This document shows positions 1-7,989 of a DNA stretch of 64,000 bases, one piece after another (the first letter of the stretch is position 1; each line of letters begins with the position of its first letter). The stretch is taken from positions 1 through 64,000 of the forward strand of contig CAYPYW010000003.1 of NCBI GenBank assembly GCA_964415365.1. The letters are read 5' to 3'. Source of the stretch: Hydromicrobium sp964415365. GTDB taxonomy: Bacteria > Actinomycetota > Humimicrobiia > Humimicrobiales > Humimicrobiaceae. The notes under the pieces were generated by a model that ran no database searches, had not been told where the DNA came from, and saw only the letters and a program-made list of their open reading frames with translations. A program made the position numbers and the translations under genes.

Positions 1-75
1 TGGTAGCGCATAGGGGACTCGAACCCCTGTTTTAGCCGTGAGAGGGCTATGTCCTAACCGCTAGACGAATGCGCC
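1..75 (-). tRNA. tRNA-Glu (anticodon CTC)
   Basis: Read on the minus strand, the sequence folds as a full cloverleaf. The acceptor stem GGCGCAT pairs with ATGCGCT (first pair G-T), followed by discriminator A and an encoded CCA at positions 3-1. The anticodon stem TAGCC/GGCTA encloses the loop CTCTCAC, giving anticodon CTC, which reads GAG (Glu). The T arm carries GTTCGAGTC. The D-arm sequence TTCGTCTAGCGGTTAGGAC is typical of tRNA-Glu. Confidence 0.95.
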
Positions 76-148
76 GCAGTTCAGAATTCTATCCACATTA
101 AGGTATTTTGTAAATACCTCCTGCTTCACTACCTATACTAGTAGAGCA

Positions 149-176
149 TTGATTCAATTTTGAACTCTTATATAAT
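149..176 (+). promoter_or_regulatory. Sigma-70-type promoter for the GAF-ANTAR gene
   Basis: A -35 box TTGATT (149-154) and a -10 box TATAAT (171-176) are separated by 16 bases. They lie about 40 bases upstream of the start codon at 217. Confidence 0.55.
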
Positions 177-216
177 ATAATGAAATTCACATTAATCAAA
201 AAATATTTTAAGGAAG

Positions 217-933
217 ATGGACGATAAAAATAAGAAACTGGAGAATGCCAGGGATATTATAGAGGCTCTTTCCAAAATAAGCGAAGCAATGACTTCGGAT
301 CTTTATCTTGAGGATATTTTGAAACTGATAGTAACTGTAACCGCAGAGGTTATGGGATCCAAAATATGCTCACTTATGCTTCTTGATCCCAAGAAGAAGG
401 AGCTCACAATAAAAGCTACTCAGAGCATCAGTAAAGAGTATATCAATAAAAATCCTCTTAAGCTTGGCGAAGGAATTGCGGGAAAAGTAGCTCTGGAGGG
501 CAAACCTGTGTCTGTATATAACATTGCAGAGAATAAAAATTATAAGTATCAGGAAATAGCCCGAAAGGAAGAATTGGTTTCCCTGTTATGTGTACCCCTT
601 CATGTTAAGGGGAAAGTGATAGGGGTGCTTACCACGTATACATCAGAACCCCATCATTTCAGTGATTATGAAGTAAATATATTAAAGACTGTAGCAGATC
701 AGGCCGCCATAGTGATTGAAAACTATCGGCTGGTAGTAGAAACCAAGGTAATAAGAGAGGAGTTGGAAACCAGAAAAGCTGTGGAGCGGGCAAAGGGAAT
801 ACTGATGAAGGAGCAAAATCTTAATGAAGAAGAAGCTTTCAGGAAGATACAGAAATTCGCTATGGACAACCGGAGGACAATGAGGGAAGTAGCGGATGCG
901 ATAGTGCTTTCCCATGAGATGAAAGATGTATAA
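217..933 (+). CDS. GAF-ANTAR domain RNA-binding antiterminator
   Basis: The protein has 238 residues. Roughly residues 15-165 form a GAF sensor domain (SKICSLMLLD near residue 48, VADQAAIVIEN near its end). Residues of about 172-234 form an ANTAR domain with the family signature AVERAKGILM and a three-helix C-terminus. ANTAR proteins bind paired RNA hairpins with six-base loops and prevent transcription termination; the GAF part probably senses a small ligand or redox signal. An AAGGAAG Shine-Dalgarno sequence sits at the ATG. No histidine kinase is encoded beside it, and it has no receiver domain. It lies upstream of a gene set whose leader (2214-2295) carries such hairpins, so that is its likely target. 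Confidence is high for the family and moderate for the target. Confidence 0.93.
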   Translation: MDDKNKKLENARDIIEALSKISEAMTSDLYLEDILKLIVTVTAEVMGSKICSLMLLDPKKKELTIKATQSISKEYINKNPLKLGEGIAGKVALEGKPVSVYNIAENKNYKYQEIARKEELVSLLCVPLHVKGKVIGVLTTYTSEPHHFSDYEVNILKTVADQAAIVIENYRLVVETKVIREELETRKAVERAKGILMKEQNLNEEEAFRKIQKFAMDNRRTMREVADAIVLSHEMKDV

Positions 934-1045
934 GTAGGGATTTGTAAACCTGGGAGTAGAAAATAATCTTGTAGAAATTCATTTTTAAGATGATATAATT
1001 ATGAAAATTTTTAATGTGAATTTATATATTTTTTAAGGAGGGCCA

Positions 1046-2038
1046 ATGCCATTAGTACCGATGAAACAAGTTTTAGATGAAGCCATAAAGGGCAATTATG
1101 GAGTGGGAGCATATAATGTTAATAATATGGAACAGATTCAGGGAATAATGAGAGCGGCAAGTGAGACCAGATCACCTGTGATCCTTCAGGCGAGCCGGGG
1201 AGCGCTGAAATACACTAATATGGCTTATATTAAATACCTGGCTGCTGCTGCTGTTGAAGATAATCCTGATATACCAATTGTACTGCACCTTGATCATGGT
1301 AACAGCCTGGAGACCTGTAAAGAAGCTATTGCACTGGGCTTTACGTCAGTTATGATTGATGGCTCACTTAAAGAAGATTCCAAAACCCCCACCAGCTTTG
1401 AAGAAAATGTCGAAGTAACCAGAGAGGTTGTTGACTATGCTCACAAGCTGGGGATAACTGTTGAAGGTGAACTTGGAACGCTGGGGGGAATAGAAGACGG
1501 CGTTGGTTCCGGAAAAGTAAAACTGACCGATCCGGATGAGGCGGCGAAGTTTGTAAAGCTTACAGGTGTGGATGCACTTGCTCTTGCGATCGGGACCAGC
1601 CATGGGGCATATAAATTCAAGGCAAAACCAACTCTGGCTATGGACATAATAAACGAAGTGGTAAAAAAGATTCCCGGATTTCCCCTGGTTATGCACGGCT
1701 CATCTTCGGTGCCCCGGGGACTGATCGAGGTTATAAATAACTATGGTGGAAAAATGGAAAAAACCATGGGTGTACCCATGGAAAGTATTAAGGAAGCCAT
1801 AAGGAGGGGAATCAGGAAAATAAATGTGGATACTGATGGGAGACTGGCTATGACCGGTGCTGTGAGAAAATATCTCAGTGAACATCCGGATGCATTTGAC
1901 CCCCGAACCTATTTTGGGGCTGCCAGGGAAGCAGTATACCAGACTGTTAAGGGGAAGATGATTGATTTTGGAACCGCAGGTCACGCGGGGGATTACAGAC
2001 CGGTGACTCTTGAAGAAATGAGAGGGATATATAAATAA
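1046..2038 (+). CDS. fba: Class II fructose-1,6-bisphosphate aldolase
   Basis: This 330-residue cytoplasmic enzyme cleaves fructose-1,6-bisphosphate to glyceraldehyde-3-phosphate and dihydroxyacetone phosphate in glycolysis, and runs in reverse in gluconeogenesis. It is a class II (zinc-dependent) aldolase. The N-terminal strand GAYNVNNMEQ, the metal-binding motif HLDHG near residue 81, VEGELGTLGG near 140, GTSHGAYK near 183, VMHGSSS near 215 and INVDTDGR near 260 are all present. Length is normal for the family. AAGGAGG precedes the ATG with good spacing. It stands alone between the ANTAR gene and the glutamate synthase leader, with no obvious terminator after it. Confidence 0.96.
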   Translation: MPLVPMKQVLDEAIKGNYGVGAYNVNNMEQIQGIMRAASETRSPVILQASRGALKYTNMAYIKYLAAAAVEDNPDIPIVLHLDHGNSLETCKEAIALGFTSVMIDGSLKEDSKTPTSFEENVEVTREVVDYAHKLGITVEGELGTLGGIEDGVGSGKVKLTDPDEAAKFVKLTGVDALALAIGTSHGAYKFKAKPTLAMDIINEVVKKIPGFPLVMHGSSSVPRGLIEVINNYGGKMEKTMGVPMESIKEAIRRGIRKINVDTDGRLAMTGAVRKYLSEHPDAFDPRTYFGAAREAVYQTVKGKMIDFGTAGHAGDYRPVTLEEMRGIYK

Positions 2039-2157
2039 AATAAGGTTCTTGGAATATTCTGGTTGTATTTTAGATTACGGGATGAAATAATGAGCCGGAT
2101 TCCAATCACATCAGATTATATGATTTGAATCAAGGTAGTTGTAGGTTATAAAAACAT

Positions 2158-2185
2158 TTGACAAATAATATTATACTGGTATCAT
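2158..2185 (+). promoter_or_regulatory. Promoter of the glutamate synthase operon
   Basis: A consensus -35 box TTGACA (2158-2163) is followed after 16 bases by TATCAT (2180-2185), preceded by TG (2177-2178), an extended-type -10. Transcription would start near 2192. The two hairpins and the terminator would then be inside a leader of roughly 190 bases. Confidence 0.65.
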
Positions 2186-2213
2186 TTGCAATGAAAAATT
2201 AAAAGATTTTCAA

Positions 2214-2258
2214 CCTGTATATTGAGGTACAGGCGGAAATCAAAGGTAAGGAAGCCTT
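2214..2258 (+). ncRNA. Dual hexaloop leader RNA, predicted ANTAR target
   Basis: Hairpin P1 pairs 2214-2220 with 2227-2233 (seven pairs, the last T-G) and has the six-base loop ATTGAG. Hairpin P2 pairs 2243-2247 with 2254-2258 (five pairs, the last T-G) and has the six-base loop AAGGAA. Both loops have A at position 1 and G at position 4, the signature reported for ANTAR targets. The linker is nine bases. The 3' arm of P2 (2254-2258) also forms the 5' base of the terminator at 2255-2295, so P2 and the terminator exclude each other. A protein that stabilises P1 and P2 would therefore let polymerase read into the glutamate synthase genes. Confidence 0.82.
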
Positions 2259-2295
2259 CTTAAAACGGAGATGTTTTAAGAGGGTTTTTGTTTTT
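2255..2295 (+). terminator. Intrinsic terminator in the glutamate synthase leader
   Basis: Bases 2255-2266 pair with 2273-2284 in a 12-pair stem (one T-G) around the loop GGAGAT. The stem is followed by TTTTTGTTTTT. It lies upstream of the first gene of the operon, so it is an attenuator rather than an end-of-operon terminator. Its first four bases overlap the 3' arm of hairpin P2. Confidence 0.85.
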
Positions 2296-2340
2296 GGGGA
2301 ATTAATTATATCTGGACAGCAGATTAAACATAAATAAACT

Positions 2341-2378
2341 ATAGCCGGAATATAAATAATTAATAGCCGGAATATAAA
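2341..2378 (+). repeat. Short tandem direct repeat before the glutamate synthase start codon
   Basis: The 16-base unit ATAGCCGGAATATAAA occurs at 2341-2356 and again at 2363-2378, six bases apart. The second copy ends just before the ATG at 2382, and its GGAA may be the weak ribosome-binding site. It may be a simple local duplication. Confidence 0.6.
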
Positions 2379-2381
2379 AAG

Positions 2382-3635
2382 ATGGATAGATTGAATGACA
2401 TAGATAAACTAAAGAAAAATACAAAGGAATATTTTTCCAGCTTCAGGATTCCGTCCGGCTGCGCCATATTTGGAGTGATGAATGAAACCGGGGAAAGATT
2501 CAGCGGCCAGACGGCAATGGATGGGATTTCAGTTATGCATGAGAGATCCAATGGTCTGGGTGGTGGATTTGCAGCTTATGGTATCTATCCACAGTTTGAG
2601 AATGATTGGGCACTCCATATCTTCTATGATGATGTGGAAGCGAAGAGACAGACTGAAGATGAGATAAATAAAAGTTTCAAGGTTCTGTTCAGTGAGGAAG
2701 TTCCCACCAAAAAAATATCCCGGATTGTAAATCCTCCTATAATATACAGGTACTTTTTGAAACTAAAAAGGAGTTCTTATCCTGATAGGAAAAACGGCAA
2801 CGGTTCTAATGATGATAACAGAGCTATTATTGAAGCGAAAGAGGACCTAATTGTGGGTTTTGTTATGAACGTAAACAGGAATATTCGTGGTGCATATATA
2901 ATCTCCAGTGGGAAAAATATGGGGATTTTTAAGGGAGTAGGATTTCCGGAAGATATTGGACAGTTTTTCAGAATAGATGAATATAAAGGTTACCTTTGGA
3001 CTTCCCATGGACGGTTTCCAACCAATAGCGTAGGATGGTGGGGCGGAGCACACCCTTTTGGGATTCTTAACTGGTCGGTTGTACATAATGGAGAGATTTC
3101 ATCCTTTGGTACCAATAAAAGATTCGTAGGTGGATTTGGATATGAGTGTACTCTTTCTACAGATACTGAAGTTATTACATATTTATTAGATCTTATGGTC
3201 CGAAAGCAGAAAATAGATATGGAGATGGTTCACCTGATTTTAGCTTCTCCACTGTGGGAAGAGATAGATAGGATGCCCGAAGGTAAGAGAGAAATATTAA
3301 AAGCTTTGCGGATATTATACGGAGGCGCACTTGTTAATGGTCCTTTCAGCATAATAGTGGGTAGTGCCAACTTTATGTACGCATTAAATGACAGAATAAA
3401 GTTAAGGCCTCTGGTTGCAGCAAGAAAGGATGAATACCTTTTTATTTCCAGCGAGGAGGCTCCGATTAGAAAAGTTTGTTCTTCCCCTGATCAACTGTGG
3501 CATCCGGAAGGTGGTGAACCGGTTATGGGGATAATAAAGAAAAAGGAAAAAAGCAGAGCAAAAGAAAAAGGCGCTTTAGGTGGTGAACCCATTGATGAAA
3601 ATCTGGCGAAGCTAAATCAGCTGAAGCTAATGTAG
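2382..3635 (+). CDS. Glutamate synthase, class II glutamine amidotransferase subunit
   Basis: This 417-residue protein supplies ammonia from glutamine to the FMN-containing synthase subunit. It is the separated N-terminal domain of ordinary GltB. Class II amidotransferases use an N-terminal cysteine; here Cys27 in SGCAIFGV is the likely nucleophile, implying removal of a 26-residue propeptide. HGRFPTNSVGWWGGAHPFG (near residue 209) and VVHNGEISSFGT match the conserved glutamine-binding segments, and STDTEVITYLLD follows. It is first in a five-gene operon and lies behind the hairpin leader at 2214-2295. The ribosome-binding site is poor. Family call is firm; the split form resembles archaeal-type glutamate synthases. 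Confidence 0.88.
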   Translation: MDRLNDIDKLKKNTKEYFSSFRIPSGCAIFGVMNETGERFSGQTAMDGISVMHERSNGLGGGFAAYGIYPQFENDWALHIFYDDVEAKRQTEDEINKSFKVLFSEEVPTKKISRIVNPPIIYRYFLKLKRSSYPDRKNGNGSNDDNRAIIEAKEDLIVGFVMNVNRNIRGAYIISSGKNMGIFKGVGFPEDIGQFFRIDEYKGYLWTSHGRFPTNSVGWWGGAHPFGILNWSVVHNGEISSFGTNKRFVGGFGYECTLSTDTEVITYLLDLMVRKQKIDMEMVHLILASPLWEEIDRMPEGKREILKALRILYGGALVNGPFSIIVGSANFMYALNDRIKLRPLVAARKDEYLFISSEEAPIRKVCSSPDQLWHPEGGEPVMGIIKKKEKSRAKEKGALGGEPIDENLAKLNQLKLM

Positions 3636-3668
3636 CTTTATCTAGTATAGAAACTAAGGTGATGAGAA

Positions 3669-5201
3669 ATGGCTTTAAAATTAAGTCAATCTGAATTTGA
3701 AATAGAAAGAGATGAAAATAAATGTATATCCTGTGAGGTTTGCGTAAGGCAGTGCTCCAATGATGTTCACAAATATGATAGCGACCAGGATACTGTATAT
3801 AGTGACAGTACTAAATGTGTTGGGTGTCACAGATGTGAAAGCCTTTGTCCTACAGGTGCTTTAAAGATTAAAGATAGAGAGGCCCAGTTCCGCACTAATT
3901 ATAACTGGACTCCTGCTCACCTCAAGAATATATACAGGCAGGTGGATTCTGGAGGGATGCTGCTTACCGGAATGGGAAGTGACAAGCCCTATACCGTGTA
4001 CTGGGATCATATTCTCTTTAATGCTTCCCAGGTTACTAATCCTTCCATTGATCCATTGCGTGAGCCGATGGAAATCAGGACATTTATAGGAAGGAAGCCT
4101 GATAGTCTTGAGTTTGAAGTAAATAAGGGTTCGAAAGATACAGGGGTAAAGCTTAAAACAAAAGTACCTGCCCAACTGGAGCTTTCTACACCTATTATGT
4201 TTTCGGCTATGTCTTACGGTTCTATCAGTTTTAATGCGTGCAAATCTCTGGCTGCTGCCGCTTCTGAGTTTGGCACCTATTACAATACAGGTGAGGGAGG
4301 ATTGCATAAAGATTTATATAAATATGCAAAAAACACTATTGTACAGATTGCCTCGGGGAGATATGGAGTTGATGTAGATTATCTAAGTAAAGCTTCAGCA
4401 GTAGAAATTAAGATAGGCCAGGGTGCAAAGCCAGGGATCGGGGGTCATCTTCCGGGAGAAAAGGTGACCAGAGATGTATCAAATGCCAGAATGATTCCAG
4501 AAGGAACAGATGCCATATCTCCGGCTCCCCATCATGATATTTATTCAATAGAGGATCTGGCCCAGTTAATATATGCCTTAAAAGAGGCTACTGATTGGTC
4601 GAAGCCTGTAGGGGTAAAAGTATCGGCAGTTCATAACATAGCGCCCATTGCCAGCGGTATTGTAAGAGCAGGAGCTGATTTTGTAGCTATAGATGGATTG
4701 AGAGGCGGTACCGGTGCTGCTCCTCAGACTATAAGGGATAATGTAGGAATGCCTATAGAGCTTGCGATTGCTTCTGTTGATGAAAGATTGAGAGAAGAAG
4801 GGATAAGGCATCAGGCGTCAATTATCGCTGCGGGAAGTATAAGGTCCAGTTCAGATGTAGTAAAGGCAATAGCACTGGGTGCCGACGCTGTATATATAGG
4901 TACTGCTGCACTTATAGCGATGGGATGCCATCTTTGCCAGAAATGTTATACCGATAAATGTAACTGGGGAATTGCTACACAGGATCCTTATCTTACCAGA
5001 AGGCTTAACCCTGAGATTGGGACCAGGAGACTTTTAAACCTGTTAAGGAGCTGGTCATTGGAAATAAAGGAGATGCTGGGCGGTGCAGGTATTAATGCTA
5101 TAGAAAGTCTTAAGGGAAACAGGGAACACTTAAGAGGTATAAGTTTAAATGACCGTGAACTTGCAGTCCTGGGAATAAAACATGCTGGAGAGGCGTGGTG
5201 A
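3669..5201 (+). CDS. Glutamate synthase, FMN-binding catalytic subunit with N-terminal ferredoxin domain
   Basis: The 510-residue protein makes glutamate from 2-oxoglutarate and ammonia. Residues of about 18-65 hold two 4Fe-4S motifs (CISCEVCVRQC and CVGCHRCESLCP). The rest is the FMN-binding barrel of GltB: FSAMSYGSIS, GEGGLHKD, KIGQGAKPGIGGHLPG, VSAVHNIAPIASG and GLRGGTGAAP. A CHLCQKCYTDKC segment near residue 418 matches the 3Fe-4S cluster of the family. The amidotransferase domain is absent because it is the gene before, and the GXGXG domain is the last gene of the operon. The built-in ferredoxin domain suggests electrons come from a ferredoxin-like relay. Confidence 0.93.
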   Translation: MALKLSQSEFEIERDENKCISCEVCVRQCSNDVHKYDSDQDTVYSDSTKCVGCHRCESLCPTGALKIKDREAQFRTNYNWTPAHLKNIYRQVDSGGMLLTGMGSDKPYTVYWDHILFNASQVTNPSIDPLREPMEIRTFIGRKPDSLEFEVNKGSKDTGVKLKTKVPAQLELSTPIMFSAMSYGSISFNACKSLAAAASEFGTYYNTGEGGLHKDLYKYAKNTIVQIASGRYGVDVDYLSKASAVEIKIGQGAKPGIGGHLPGEKVTRDVSNARMIPEGTDAISPAPHHDIYSIEDLAQLIYALKEATDWSKPVGVKVSAVHNIAPIASGIVRAGADFVAIDGLRGGTGAAPQTIRDNVGMPIELAIASVDERLREEGIRHQASIIAAGSIRSSSDVVKAIALGADAVYIGTAALIAMGCHLCQKCYTDKCNWGIATQDPYLTRRLNPEIGTRRLLNLLRSWSLEIKEMLGGAGINAIESLKGNREHLRGISLNDRELAVLGIKHAGEAW

Positions 5202-5208
5202 TTTACGA

Positions 5209-5685
5209 ATGAAAAAGATATATATTCAGGAAGAGTATTGCATAGGATGCAGATTGTGTGAGATTTACTGCCAGGTAAAGCATTCTAAAAGTAAAAAAAT
5301 TATAAAGGCCTTCAAGGAGGAGATGGTAGATATACTGCCCAGAGTGCTGGTGGAGGAAATTGGATATAATTCATTTGCTATCCAGTGCAGGCACTGTGCT
5401 GATGCTCCTTGTGTTGCAGCCTGCATATCGGGAGCTATGCAAAAAAATAAAAATACTGGAGTTGTAACCTGTGATGAAGGTAAGTGCGTGGGTTGCTGGA
5501 GTTGTATTATGGTCTGTCCCTATGGAGTTATTAGAAGGGATCTTTCCAGTAAAAAGATAGCCTCCAAATGTGACCTTTGTGTTGATGAAGATATTCCGGT
5601 ATGTGTTAAAAATTGTCCTAATGAGGCCCTGAAGTTTATGGATAAAAATATGGATAAAAGGAATCTGGTGAGAAGTAAAAAATGA
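5209..5685 (+). CDS. Four-cluster ferredoxin-type subunit of the glutamate synthase complex
   Basis: The protein has 158 residues from the ATG at 5209, with four 4Fe-4S cysteine groups: CIGCRLCEIYC, CRHCADAPCVAAC, CVGCWSCIMVCP and CDLCVDEDIPVCVKNCP. This is the HycB/DmsB-type electron-transfer fold. An in-frame ATG at 5182 would overlap the previous gene by 20 bases and add nine residues; I prefer 5209 because family members begin just before the first cysteine motif. It overlaps the next gene by four bases (ATGA), so translation is probably coupled. Its likely job is to pass electrons between the flavoprotein encoded next and the FMN subunit. That role is inferred from the operon. Confidence 0.85.
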   Translation: MKKIYIQEEYCIGCRLCEIYCQVKHSKSKKIIKAFKEEMVDILPRVLVEEIGYNSFAIQCRHCADAPCVAACISGAMQKNKNTGVVTCDEGKCVGCWSCIMVCPYGVIRRDLSSKKIASKCDLCVDEDIPVCVKNCPNEALKFMDKNMDKRNLVRSKK

Positions 5686-7085
5686 GAATTAAAAGTAACC
5701 CGAAAGAAAAAAGTGGCCAACTAATCGAATATGTTATTATCGGTAATTCTGCTGCGGGTCTTGCTGCTGCTGAAAGCATCAGGGAGTTGGATAGAACAGG
5801 AAAGGTTGTGGTATTGACAGAGGAAGACTGCCTGAACTATTCAAAGCCAATGATAACTTACTTCCTGGCGGGAATAATAGGTCTGGACAAGATCTATTTT
5901 AAGGATGAAAAGTTTTACAGGGATAACGATATAGATATCAGATTGAATGCAAGAGTAAAGTCTATAGATACAGATGAAATGTTTTTAATCTCTGATGATG
6001 GAAGTAAATATAAGTTCAGAAAGCTCCTTATAGCCAGTGGCGGGAAACCTATTATTCCGAAGATTAAGATTGTCGGCTCCAGGGCCCTGAAGAGCAGTAA
6101 GAATACAAAGGCCGGGTCTTTTAATTTTATTGATGGGACAAACTACAGTAAGGTTGGAGGAATTTTTACCCTTACTACTCTGGAAGATGCCATAAGAGTC
6201 AAAAATTATATAGAGAAAAATGGTATTAAAAAAATATCCATACTGGGCGGGGGACTGATAGGGCTAAAAGCGGCAGAAGCATTTTTAGAAGTAGGTGTTG
6301 ATGTCAATATAATAGAACTTGCGGACAGGATTCTTTCAGCAACATTTGACAGGCAAGCCTCAAGTATTATTGAAAAGAAGATAAAAAGTAAAGGAAGCAA
6401 TATTTACAGGGATAATACTATTGAAGAGATTTATATTAAGAATGGAAAGATTAGCGGATATAAATTAAAAGATAACAGAAAAATGGAATGCAGCCTGTTA
6501 ATAATTGCTATTGGAGTTAGGCCGGATACTAGTTTTATCGGTAGCGGTAAACTTGAGGTAAAGAGAGGAATTGTGGTAGATGATTATATGCAGACATCTG
6601 CTGAAAATATTTATGCTGCCGGAGATGTAGTTGAAGGTCTGGATATACTGCTGGGAGAGAATAGAAACATTGCTATATGGCCGTTTGCTGTTAAGCAGGG
6701 TTCAGTAGCCGGGATTAATATGGCTGGAGGAAATAAGAAGTACAGTGGCGGGTTTTTTATGAATTCGGTTGAAATATTGGGAATTCCCTCCATTTCTATG
6801 GGACTTACCAATATTGAAGATAAGGAAGAAAAAGGTATTGAATTGTTTAAGGATTTTAATCCGGATAAGAATACATATAAGAAAGTGGTAATAAAAAATA
6901 ACAGGATTATAGGAGTGATACTGATTGGAAATATTGAGAGAGCAGGAATCTATGCAGGACTTATTGAAAATGAGATAGACATAAGTAGTGTGAAGAAGAA
7001 TATATCCAAAGAGGATTTTGGAATAATTCATCTGCCTGCTGATTACAAGAAGCATCTTGTTGTTGGGGAAGGGATAGAGGTATGA
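5682..7085 (+). CDS. FAD-dependent NAD(P)H oxidoreductase, glutamate synthase electron-input subunit
   Basis: This 467-residue protein belongs to the pyridine nucleotide-disulfide oxidoreductase fold. Near residue 18 is the FAD-binding VIIGNSAAGLAAAESIREL; near 188 is the NAD(P)-binding SILGGGLIGLKAAEAF; near 305 is IYAAGDVVEG, which contacts the flavin. No CxxxxC redox-active disulfide is visible, so it resembles NADH:rubredoxin/ferredoxin oxidoreductases more than lipoamide dehydrogenase. It overlaps both neighbours by four bases. In this operon it probably takes electrons from NAD(P)H for the Fe-S subunit, replacing the small subunit GltD. That role is inferred from position and fold. Confidence 0.87.
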   Translation: MRIKSNPKEKSGQLIEYVIIGNSAAGLAAAESIRELDRTGKVVVLTEEDCLNYSKPMITYFLAGIIGLDKIYFKDEKFYRDNDIDIRLNARVKSIDTDEMFLISDDGSKYKFRKLLIASGGKPIIPKIKIVGSRALKSSKNTKAGSFNFIDGTNYSKVGGIFTLTTLEDAIRVKNYIEKNGIKKISILGGGLIGLKAAEAFLEVGVDVNIIELADRILSATFDRQASSIIEKKIKSKGSNIYRDNTIEEIYIKNGKISGYKLKDNRKMECSLLIIAIGVRPDTSFIGSGKLEVKRGIVVDDYMQTSAENIYAAGDVVEGLDILLGENRNIAIWPFAVKQGSVAGINMAGGNKKYSGGFFMNSVEILGIPSISMGLTNIEDKEEKGIELFKDFNPDKNTYKKVVIKNNRIIGVILIGNIERAGIYAGLIENEIDISSVKKNISKEDFGIIHLPADYKKHLVVGEGIEV

Positions 7086-7852
7086 AACTGTTAATTAATG
7101 CAGATGGCCTGGAATATAGAGAACTTAATTTAAAAGTGAGAAATTTTTTAAATGATGGCGGCAGCGGTCATAAGGTTACTATAGAAAATGTATTGGGCCA
7201 GAGATATATTGGCGACGGTTTGAAAGGCGACGCCTTGATAAATATATATGGAATACCTGGGAACGACCTGGGAGCTTTTATGGACGGCCCTACAATTGAG
7301 GTTTTTGGTAATGGCCAGGATGGTATCGGGAATACCATGAATTCAGGGAAAATCATCGTACATGGTGATGCAGGAGATATTCTGGGTTATTCAATGAGAG
7401 GCGGAGAAATATATGTGGAGAAGAATATTGGCTTCAGAGGTGGCATTCATATGAAGTCATACCGGAAAAAAGTGCCGGTTATAGTTATTGGAGGAAGTAC
7501 CAGTAATTTTTTAGGAGAATACATGGCTGGGGGCATTATTATCATCCTGGGTCTATATAAAAGAGAAAGGGCAGCGCTGCCATTTGTTGGAAATCCGGAT
7601 ATTGTAGGAAATTATACCGGGACCGGAATGCACGGAGGAAAGATATATATAAAAGGGGACGTAGAAAGTTATAAACTGGGCAAGGAAGTAAAAAAGTCGG
7701 AGCTCGATAAGGCTGACCTGGATTTATTGGATAGATATACCACAAATTATTGTAATTTCTTTAATCTCGGCCGGAATAAGATCTCAAACAGCAACTTTTT
7801 AAAATTAGTACCGCATTCTCATCGCCCGTATGGAAAGCTATACTCTTATTAG
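7082..7852 (+). CDS. Glutamate synthase GXGXG-domain subunit
   Basis: The 256-residue protein is the right-handed beta-helix domain normally found at the C-terminus of GltB. Repeated glycine turns run from about residue 40 to 160 (GDGLKGDALINIYG, GNGQDGIGNTMNSG, GDAGDILGYSMRGG, GGSTSNFLGEYMAGG). This domain is structural in the synthase and is a separate subunit in archaeal-type and GlxC-like enzymes. It closes the operon, overlapping the flavoprotein gene by four bases. All five proteins together make one glutamine-dependent glutamate synthase. Confidence 0.9.
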   Translation: MKLLINADGLEYRELNLKVRNFLNDGGSGHKVTIENVLGQRYIGDGLKGDALINIYGIPGNDLGAFMDGPTIEVFGNGQDGIGNTMNSGKIIVHGDAGDILGYSMRGGEIYVEKNIGFRGGIHMKSYRKKVPVIVIGGSTSNFLGEYMAGGIIIILGLYKRERAALPFVGNPDIVGNYTGTGMHGGKIYIKGDVESYKLGKEVKKSELDKADLDLLDRYTTNYCNFFNLGRNKISNSNFLKLVPHSHRPYGKLYSY

Positions 7853-7989
7853 GACGGGGCGTTTTGTTTAGCCTGTCTATGATGCTTCTATCCTATTATT
7901 TTCAGGATATAAATTTTTTCCGGATTAAGTTATTATATTAATTGATTCTCCCATTTTGTAAGATTTTTTTATTTTTTAATAATCTTGAG

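Noticed and set aside
2214..2295. A glutamine or other metabolite riboswitch before glutamate synthase
   Set aside because: I see no match to the conserved core of known glutamine riboswitches. Two A1/G4 hexaloops plus overlap with the terminator fit ANTAR regulation better.
2341..2378. Start of a CRISPR array
   Set aside because: Only two 16-base units with a six-base spacer are present, and no cas genes are in the window.
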